This document shows positions 29,351-32,874 of a stretch of DNA of 32,874 bases, in pieces (within the stretch, counting starts at the first letter, position 1; every line of letters starts with the position of its first letter). Origin of the DNA: a virus; the IMG/VR virus record IMGVR_UViG_3300044825_002439, positions 1 to 32,874 of that record; one strand, given 5' to 3'. A model generated the notes under the pieces. It had not been told where the DNA came from and did not search any database. It saw only the letters and a program-made list of their open reading frames with translations. Position numbers and translations under genes: made by a program.

Positions 29351-29508
29351 GAGCGCCCCCAAAGCCCGGCGAGGTAGACAGTCAGGATGCCCATGCCGCT
29401 CCAGTAGACCTTGGCGAAGAACTCGCTCCAGTCATTGCGCACCCATGCGTAGAGCACGACGGCAGTCACGAGGGTGACCCATGCGAGGAACATCTGCGGG
29501 CCGCTCAC
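29347..29508 (-). CDS. 53-residue two-pass membrane protein
   Basis: GTG start overlapping the upstream TGA. Two hydrophobic helices: MFLAWVTLVTAVVLYAWV and VYWSGMGILTVYLAGLW, separated by RNDWSEFFAK. Upstream in-frame codons lie inside the neighbouring gene and I exclude them. Confidence 0.65.
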   Translation of the reverse strand: MSGPQMFLAWVTLVTAVVLYAWVRNDWSEFFAKVYWSGMGILTVYLAGLWGRS

Positions 29509-29651
29509 GGCTGCAGCCTCCGATAGACCCACCAGCACAGCCCCATCGCCGCCAGCCAGCACAGCGCGAACAGGGGCATGCCGCGGTACATCCACACGAG
29601 GAAGTCCACGAACAGCAGCAGCTGCGCGAGGACGAAGGGGAGGGCGGTCAC
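29505..29651 (-). CDS. 48-residue two-pass membrane protein
   Basis: GTG 29651, 1 nt after the upstream stop. Sequence MTALPFVLAQLLLFVDFLVW, short MYRG turn, then MPLFALCWLAAMGLCWWVYRRLQP. Two helices with a basic C-terminus. It is adjacent to the 53-residue membrane protein and may work with it as a pair. Confidence 0.65.
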   Translation of the reverse strand: MTALPFVLAQLLLFVDFLVWMYRGMPLFALCWLAAMGLCWWVYRRLQP

Positions 29652-29652
29652 G

Positions 29653-29925
29653 TCAATCCACGCACGAGAATTCACGCGAGCACGACGACCGCCCCGCGCA
29701 CTTCTCCGGATGCAGGCAGTGCCGCGCGTGAGGTACGCCGTGCCACTCGCCAACGATTTCGCGCACCATCTCGCGGGACTTCTCGGAGAGGTGGGCGAGT
29801 TGGCCGGTAGTGAGGAAGGCCGACAGCGCGCCGATGGCCTTCGCTCCGGCGACCGTCTGCCGGCGAATCACCGGGTCAATCGGAGGCGCTTCGAGGGTGG
29901 GGATGGTGGGCATGGCGGCGCTCAC
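29653..29925 (-). CDS. Small unknown early protein with Cys/His-rich end
   Basis: Product of 90 residues, GTG start overlapping the upstream TGA; ATG 29913 is an alternative. The middle is helical (VIRRQTVAGAKAIGALSAFL, EKSREMVREIVGEWHG). The end HARHCLHPEKCAGRSSCSREFSC holds four cysteines and three histidines and may bind zinc. Confidence 0.7.
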   Translation of the reverse strand: MSAAMPTIPTLEAPPIDPVIRRQTVAGAKAIGALSAFLTTGQLAHLSEKSREMVREIVGEWHGVPHARHCLHPEKCAGRSSCSREFSCVD

Positions 29926-30437
29926 GAGTCGAATCCGAACACCATGCGGACTTCGCCGTGTTCGTCTTTGAGGCGACGAATCTCGCCGAGGAAGTAGTCG
30001 AACTGGCTCGCAGGTGCGAACCACTCGACGCGTACGTAGGTCGACGCTGGCGTCACCGCCTCCGGCGATTCCGCGATGACTACGTTCGGGCCGCTGGCAC
30101 CTTGGCAGTACTCCCGCGGAGCCGATACGCCATCCCATGCATCGAACACGTCACGCGAGACCAGCCCGGAATAGGGCACGTTGCTCGGCAGCGGCGCGTC
30201 GAGGATCTCGTCGGCCGTCAAGCAGGAGAACGTGTGGTCGCCGAGGTCGTCGTTCTCGCGTGGGAAGCCTGCGGGCAGGCCGCGCGGCTGGCGGATAGGG
30301 GTGATGCCGAATCGGTTCCGCGCTCCTGCGAGCCAAGCAAACAACTCGTAGTCGCGGTCCCCTTCGTAGAAGCTGTGCACATCGACCCATGTGCCGCTGC
30401 GCCGTGCCTGGAACAACGCGTGAATGTCACAGCCCAT
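29922..30437 (-). CDS. Conserved phage protein (MGCDIH family), first gene of the leftward operon
   Basis: Product of 171 residues with a GGAGGAG ribosome site. MGCDIHALFQARRSGTWVDV, then GDRDYELFAWLAGARNRFGI, PRGLPAGFPRE and GDHTFSCLTADEI mark a widespread phage/bacterial protein family whose members start MGCDIH. No function has been assigned to my knowledge. As first gene after the left promoter it is likely one of the earliest and most expressed products. Confidence 0.85.
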   Translation of the reverse strand: MGCDIHALFQARRSGTWVDVHSFYEGDRDYELFAWLAGARNRFGITPIRQPRGLPAGFPRENDDLGDHTFSCLTADEILDAPLPSNVPYSGLVSRDVFDAWDGVSAPREYCQGASGPNVVIAESPEAVTPASTYVRVEWFAPASQFDYFLGEIRRLKDEHGEVRMVFGFDS

Positions 30438-30576
30438 CTGCTCCTCCGTGTCGTCGGTTGCCCCGTCCTACCGGCCCCATCGCCCTTAGCCACCAGCGCG
30501 AGGCTGGCTTTACGCGGTCGGACGGGTGAGGCGCCTTGCTCGGGGCGCGCTACCGAATGGGTGGCGCGTGAGGAGA
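30438..30576 (-). promoter_or_regulatory. Structured leader of the left operon, possible antitermination site
   Basis: About 130 nt lie between the predicted start of transcription (near 30570) and the first gene. The leader holds a 5-bp hairpin CCAGC/GCTGG with a 5-nt loop (30493-30507). Around it a 7-bp long-range stem, CCCGTCC/GGACGGG, can form. A 17-kb operon would need antitermination, and a boxB-like hairpin here would be in the right place, but I see no clear boxA. Confidence 0.4.
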
Positions 30577-30606
30577 ATCCTATGCCAAGTGAAACTTGGC
30601 TGTCAA
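30577..30606 (-). promoter_or_regulatory. Left early promoter (PL-like)
   Basis: On the minus strand: -35 TTGACA (30606-30601), 18-bp spacer, -10 TAGGAT (30582-30577). An operator fills the spacer. The design is the same as the right promoter at 32117-32146, including the shared CTTGTTGAC just upstream. Confidence 0.8.
30583..30601. promoter_or_regulatory. Operator OL1
   Basis: TGCCAAGT-GAA-ACTTGGCT, 19 bp with 8-bp arms, the outer pair mismatched. On the minus strand it matches OR1 at 17 of 19 positions. It sits between -35 and -10 of the left promoter, so a bound repressor would block RNA polymerase. Confidence 0.85.
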
Positions 30607-30622
30607 CAAGAAAAACTTGGCA
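30604..30622. promoter_or_regulatory. Operator OL2 (one weak half)
   Basis: The core CAAG-N5-CTTG is kept, with a full right half ACTTGGCA. The centre is 21 bp, two helical turns, from OL1. Confidence 0.65.
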
Positions 30623-30674
30623 TGGGAGTCACGCCGTTTTCGCGGATTTGCACGAGCCGACGAACGGTAGGCGT

Positions 30675-30698
30675 GAAAAAGGCCGCCCAAGGCGGCCT
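30675..30698 (-). terminator. Intrinsic terminator of the immunity operon
   Basis: On the minus strand: perfect 8-bp stem AGGCCGCC/GGCGGCCT with a 3-nt loop, followed directly by a T-run. It lies 21 nt past the stop of the last immunity-operon gene and just before the left promoter. Confidence 0.92.
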
Positions 30699-30718
30699 GT
30701 GCGGGAGGGGCGGGCGCC

Positions 30719-30910
30719 CTACTTCCGTCTGAGGTCTGGCAGGCGGTTGTCCAGCAGGGCGTTCGTTGTCTGCTGCTCAGTGATGAGCCGATCGAGGCGC
30801 CGGTTGGTGCCGAGGATGATGAAAGGCAGGAAGATCCACACGATGACCATGATCACGAAGATCACCGTCAGCGCGAGGAAGAGGATTGCGTAGCCTTCGC
30901 CGCCCATCAT
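30719..30910 (-). CDS. 63-residue membrane protein in the repressor operon
   Basis: ATG 30910 overlaps the lipoprotein stop. One long hydrophobic helix (YAILFLALTVIFVIMVIVWI, then FLPFIILG) and a charged cytoplasmic helix (TNRRLDRLITEQQTTNALLD). It is the last gene of the repressor transcript and is followed by a strong terminator. Expression from a prophage together with the lipoprotein would make it a candidate membrane-based superinfection exclusion factor, comparable in position to lambda rexB. Confidence 0.75.
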   Translation of the reverse strand: MMGGEGYAILFLALTVIFVIMVIVWIFLPFIILGTNRRLDRLITEQQTTNALLDNRLPDLRRK

Positions 30911-31602
30911 CGCAGCACCCTGCATCCATCGACTTCGCAACGAATCGCCAGCGTGACACCGCTCGAGCACGCGGCAGCGAACATCTCGCTCCCGGCACCC
31001 TTGCTTGTCATGACGACCTGAGGCTGCCCGCAGTCGCTTACCTTGGCGACGCCCTCAGCTTGGATGAGGTACTTGGACTCGGCCTTCATGCCGGCCACGC
31101 TGGGGGCCGCGGATGGCGTGCTCATGGGCGCGCTCACCGGGATCGCCGCTGCCGTCGCTACAGGGAGGGGGGAGGGCGCTGCTGCGGTCGGCGCGGACTG
31201 CATCGGTGCCGGCGCTGCTGCGGGAGCGGTTGCGGTCTGTGTGTTGACCGCGTGCGTGCACTTTTTCATGATCGCCGCCTGCTCAACTGCGTCGTACTCA
31301 CCCTTGAGGCGCCCGTACTCCGCTTCCTGCTGCTTCGTGCCGCCGAGCGCGAAGAGTACGGGCCAGAAGATCAGAAGTCCAACTGCCATGATCCCGGCGT
31401 CATTCATCGCTGCTTCGTCTAGGCGACCACCCAAGGCCACGACGCGCGTCTGAATCCGCGAAGCCTCCGCAGCCAGGGCGGGGCAATCGTATACAGCGTA
31501 TTGATTGGGTGAGACGTACGTCGTCGAGATGTTCTTCGAGGACGTTGCGCAGCCCGCCAATGCGACGGACACGAGTACGGCAACAGCCCGCTTTGCGAGC
31601 AT
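30907..31602 (-). CDS. Lipoprotein in the repressor operon, candidate exclusion factor
   Basis: Product of 231 residues from ATG 31602 with GGGAGGG upstream. The signal MLAKRAVAVLVSVALAGCATSS carries a lipobox with Cys19, so it is probably an outer-membrane lipoprotein. Then come a conserved-looking domain (YVSPNQYAVYDCPALAAEAS to GLLIFWPVLFALGGTKQQEA and EYGRLKGEYDAVEQAAIMKKC), an Ala/Pro/Thr linker of about 50 residues, and a C-terminal beta domain of about 65 residues with three cysteines. The first domain resembles chromosomal lipoproteins of unknown role. Its place after the repressor suggests expression in lysogens. Confidence 0.85.
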   Translation of the reverse strand: MLAKRAVAVLVSVALAGCATSSKNISTTYVSPNQYAVYDCPALAAEASRIQTRVVALGGRLDEAAMNDAGIMAVGLLIFWPVLFALGGTKQQEAEYGRLKGEYDAVEQAAIMKKCTHAVNTQTATAPAAAPAPMQSAPTAAAPSPLPVATAAAIPVSAPMSTPSAAPSVAGMKAESKYLIQAEGVAKVSDCGQPQVVMTSKGAGSEMFAAACSSGVTLAIRCEVDGCRVLR

Positions 31603-31633
31603 GGCGGAACCCTCCCCTGAGCGCCATCGGATG

Positions 31634-32065
31634 CTACTGAGTGCCTGAACCTCGCGCCTTGCCAAACGGGCTCTCAACCCCCGGCTGACCAAACTCCTCA
31701 AGCAGCTCTACGGCGCGCCGGCGCAGCGCCTGCTTTGCCCATTCCTTTTTGAGCCCGCGGTACGCGCGCAGTAGGGCGAGCTCGTCTTCGTCGGTGACGT
31801 GTTCACCACTCACGGCCGGCAGGATTGGTTGCTTGTCCTTCTCGTATCTCAGGTCGGACGGTGTCACGCCGATCATCTTCGCCAGCCGCTTCAGGTTCTC
31901 GTCCCTCGCCACGATCTCCCCTTTTCGCCACAAGCGTACTGTTTCTCGGGATACCCCCAGTTCATCAATGATGTCCTGAATGGTCACGCCCGACCGCTTC
32001 ATGCCAGCGCGCACAGCGGCACCGAAGTGCTCGTTGGTTATCCGTTCTTCGTTGGCCGCGGGCAT
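31634..32065 (-). CDS. Phage repressor (CI-like), short form without peptidase domain
   Basis: Product of 143 residues from ATG 32065. I chose this start because the predicted repressor promoter begins transcription only about 10 nt upstream; longer starts at 32143 and 32176 lie in or beyond the operators. The HTH is FGAAVRAGMKRSGVTIQDII, DELGVSRETVRLWRKGEI. The C-terminal half (TDEDELALLRAYRGLKKEWA, QALRRRAVELLEEFGQ) is helical, likely for dimerisation. No S24/LexA-like self-cleavage domain is present, so induction may not use RecA-driven cleavage. It should bind the TGCCAAGT operators and may activate its own promoter from OR2. Confidence 0.85.
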   Translation of the reverse strand: MPAANEERITNEHFGAAVRAGMKRSGVTIQDIIDELGVSRETVRLWRKGEIVARDENLKRLAKMIGVTPSDLRYEKDKQPILPAVSGEHVTDEDELALLRAYRGLKKEWAKQALRRRAVELLEEFGQPGVESPFGKARGSGTQ

Positions 32066-32076
32066 ACCCGTAAGCC

Positions 32077-32095
32077 TGCCAACATTAGCTTGGGT
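32077..32095. promoter_or_regulatory. Operator OR3
   Basis: TGCCAAC-ATTAG-CTTGGGT, 24 bp centre to centre from OR2. It covers the -10 region of the repressor promoter. Confidence 0.65.
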
Positions 32096-32110
32096 TGTCA
32101 GCGCAAGCAA
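32082..32110 (-). promoter_or_regulatory. Repressor maintenance promoter (PRM-like)
   Basis: On the minus strand: TTGCTT (32110-32105), 17-bp spacer, TAATGT (32087-32082). Each box matches only about half the consensus, as expected for a promoter that needs activation. The -35 box overlaps OR2 and the -10 box overlaps OR3, as in lambda. Transcription would start near 32075, about 10 nt before the repressor ATG. Confidence 0.55.
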
Positions 32111-32119
32111 ATCTTGTTG
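32101..32119. promoter_or_regulatory. Operator OR2
   Basis: Core CAAG-N5-CTTG (32104-32116) with poor outer arms, so weaker than OR1. Centre 23 bp from OR1 and 24 bp from OR3. Confidence 0.6.
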
Positions 32120-32146
32120 ACGATGCCAAGTTTCATTTGGCATGAT
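32117..32146 (+). promoter_or_regulatory. Right early promoter (PR-like)
   Basis: -35 TTGACG (32117-32122), 18-bp spacer holding OR1, -10 CATGAT (32141-32146). The predicted start of transcription is near 32153, at or next to the ATG at 32154. Confidence 0.75.
32124..32142. promoter_or_regulatory. Operator OR1
   Basis: TGCCAAGT-TTC-ATTTGGCA, 7 of 8 arm positions paired. It lies between -35 and -10 of the right promoter. Confidence 0.85.
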
Positions 32147-32153
32147 AGGGGGT

Positions 32154-32381
32154 ATGTCGTCTGACTCCGAAATCATTAAGGACGCTCTTGAGAGGGGCGG
32201 AGGGGTCAGTGCCGTTGCGAAGGCGCTGAAGCTGACTGACGAGGCCGTGCGCCTGTGGCGCGCTCGCGGAAAGGTCCCCGCCGGGCGAGTGGTCGAGCTT
32301 GAGAGGTTGACCGGAGTGCCGCGCGAAGACCTCCGCCCCGACCTCTACCGTCGCCAACCCGAAGGCGCGAAGGCCGCATGA
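32154..32381 (+). CDS. Cro/YdaS-like regulator, probably leaderless
   Basis: Product of 75 residues from ATG 32154. ATG 32142 is possible but lies in the -10/operator region. The single HTH domain IIKDALERGGGVSAVAKALK, LTDEAVRLWRARGKVPAGRV, VELERLTGVPREDLRPDLY is typical of YdaS/Cro-like proteins that open the rightward operon. The recognition helix (EAVRLWR) resembles that of the repressor (ETVRLWR), which fits binding of the same operators. The purine run before the ATG is only 1-2 nt away, and transcription should start at about the ATG, so the message is probably leaderless. Confidence 0.82.
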   Translation: MSSDSEIIKDALERGGGVSAVAKALKLTDEAVRLWRARGKVPAGRVVELERLTGVPREDLRPDLYRRQPEGAKAA

Positions 32382-32827
32382 GCGCGCGCAAGCCCGCCAA
32401 GCTGCCGAGCAAGGTCTCCGTCTCGTTCACCGAGGGCGGCAACTTCCCGCCGAAGCGCAAGCCTGCCGCGAAGGGCGCCAGAACGGTCCGCGAGATAGAT
32501 GCGGCCGTGCGGAAGCTGGAGCGCGCCGACGCGGCCAAGCGGCGCACGCTCGGCGAGCATGACGCGCGAATCGTCGGCGCGTTGACCGTGGCGTTCGAGG
32601 CCGTCGAAATGCAGCGCGATTCAGAGCGGGGGCGCGCCATGCGCTTTCGCAACGGCCTTCCCCCCTTGCCCACCAACAGCACGCCGCGGTCTTCCTCCTC
32701 CGCCGCGTCTTCGGGCACCGCGCTCGAAAGGGCGCGGATCTTCTGCTCGCGGTGTATTTCATTCGTCATGCACCCAGTCTCTTTTTTTACCCGCAAGAAG
32801 TCACCCCTCGCGTCCCCTCGGAATTAG
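32378..32827 (+). CDS. Unknown early protein of the rightward operon
   Basis: Product of 149 residues, ATG overlapping the previous stop (ATGA). The first 95 residues look genuine: a basic start (MSARKPAKLPSKVSVSFTEG), a Lys/Pro stretch, and a charged helix (VREIDAAVRKLERADAAKRR to VGALTVAFEAVEMQRDSERG). The last 50 residues are serine- and arginine-rich with an odd composition, so a frameshift or a shorter true product cannot be excluded. A competing minus-strand frame starts at MTNEIHREQKIRALSSAVPE near 32770. Confidence 0.6.
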   Translation: MSARKPAKLPSKVSVSFTEGGNFPPKRKPAAKGARTVREIDAAVRKLERADAAKRRTLGEHDARIVGALTVAFEAVEMQRDSERGRAMRFRNGLPPLPTNSTPRSSSSAASSGTALERARIFCSRCISFVMHPVSFFTRKKSPLASPRN

Positions 32828-32839
32828 GAGAGAACGAAC

Positions 32840-32874
32840 GTGCGCCTGTTTTACGAGGACGAATTCGAAGCCAT
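32840..32874 (+). CDS. Start of a rightward early gene (regulatory phage protein), cut by window end
   Basis: GTG at 32840 with AGGAG 9-10 nt upstream; 11 codons are visible (MRLFYEDEFEA). This opening resembles small phage proteins encoded shortly after Cro whose N-terminus reads F-x-x-E-F-x-A-L, thought to be CII-like regulators, but only 11 residues can be seen. Confidence 0.45.
   Translation, partial: MRLFYEDEFEA

Noticed and set aside
32066-32176. Longer N-terminus for the repressor (starts at 32143 or 32176)
   Set aside because: These starts lie inside OR1 or beyond the predicted repressor transcript, and the HTH needs no extra residues.
32206-32796. Minus-strand gene beginning MTNEIHREQKIRALSSAVPE opposite the second rightward gene
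   Set aside because: Its opening looks protein-like, but most of it becomes serine/arginine-rich antisense and it would oppose the right promoter. The plus-strand frame is coupled to the Cro-like gene.
1-32874. CRISPR array, insertion sequence or transposase
   Set aside because: No regularly spaced repeats, and no transposase motifs. The repeats found are pairs at gene junctions, not arrays or terminal inverted repeats.

Overview
The window is a continuous stretch of a temperate tailed-phage genome (or a prophage caught whole) from a high-GC host, most likely a member of the Pseudomonadota. The tail genes combine a lambda-type G/T frameshift pair with a DUF2460, DUF2163/BR0599, NlpC/P60 and tip-protein series like that of gene transfer agents, which indicates a long non-contractile tail. 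Shine-Dalgarno sequences, sigma70-like promoters and a lipobox lipoprotein fit a Gram-negative host. No unambiguous host gene is visible, so I read it as a phage or viral-contig form.

Layout. (1) 1-10254, plus strand: tail assembly chaperone end with a -1 frameshift site, tape measure, distal tail and hub proteins, NlpC/P60 peptidase, a 1201-residue tip protein, and two tail-fibre-like proteins. (2) 10278-12916, plus: lysis module, with two small membrane proteins, a GH19 endolysin fused in frame to a holin-like domain that also has its own start site, and two unknown small genes. (3) 13089-30437, minus: a 17-kb early operon of about 45 mostly overlapping genes. It holds ERF annealase and YqaJ exonuclease, two DNA methyltransferase-like proteins, HNH proteins, DUF1364, a free LuxR-type HTH, a nicotinamidase/RlmN-like radical SAM pair, DUF4326 and YspA/SLOG proteins, a large serine integrase, and many tiny membrane or zinc-ribbon proteins. 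(4) 30577-32154: the immunity region. (5) 32154-32874, plus: Cro/YdaS-like regulator and the start of the rightward early genes.

The immunity region can be read directly as a lambda-like switch. Leftward and rightward promoters share the same design: TTGAC(A/G), then an 18-bp spacer carrying a 19-bp operator of the form TGCCAAGT-N3-ACTTGGCA, then a -10 box. Three evenly spaced operators lie at the right promoter and two at the left. The repressor promoter overlaps two of the right operators. Between the two promoters the repressor is followed by a lipoprotein gene and a small membrane protein gene ending at a strong terminator, the position of rexAB in lambda, so they are candidate lysogenic exclusion genes.

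The early operon shows a second theme: joints between genes are duplicated. A 43-bp repeat, a 42-bp repeat, an 18-bp repeat bounding the nicotinamidase/radical-SAM pair, and duplicated gene 3' ends around an unknown gene all fall at stop/RBS/start junctions and leave short gene remnants. This suggests genes are swapped in and out by recombination at gene boundaries.
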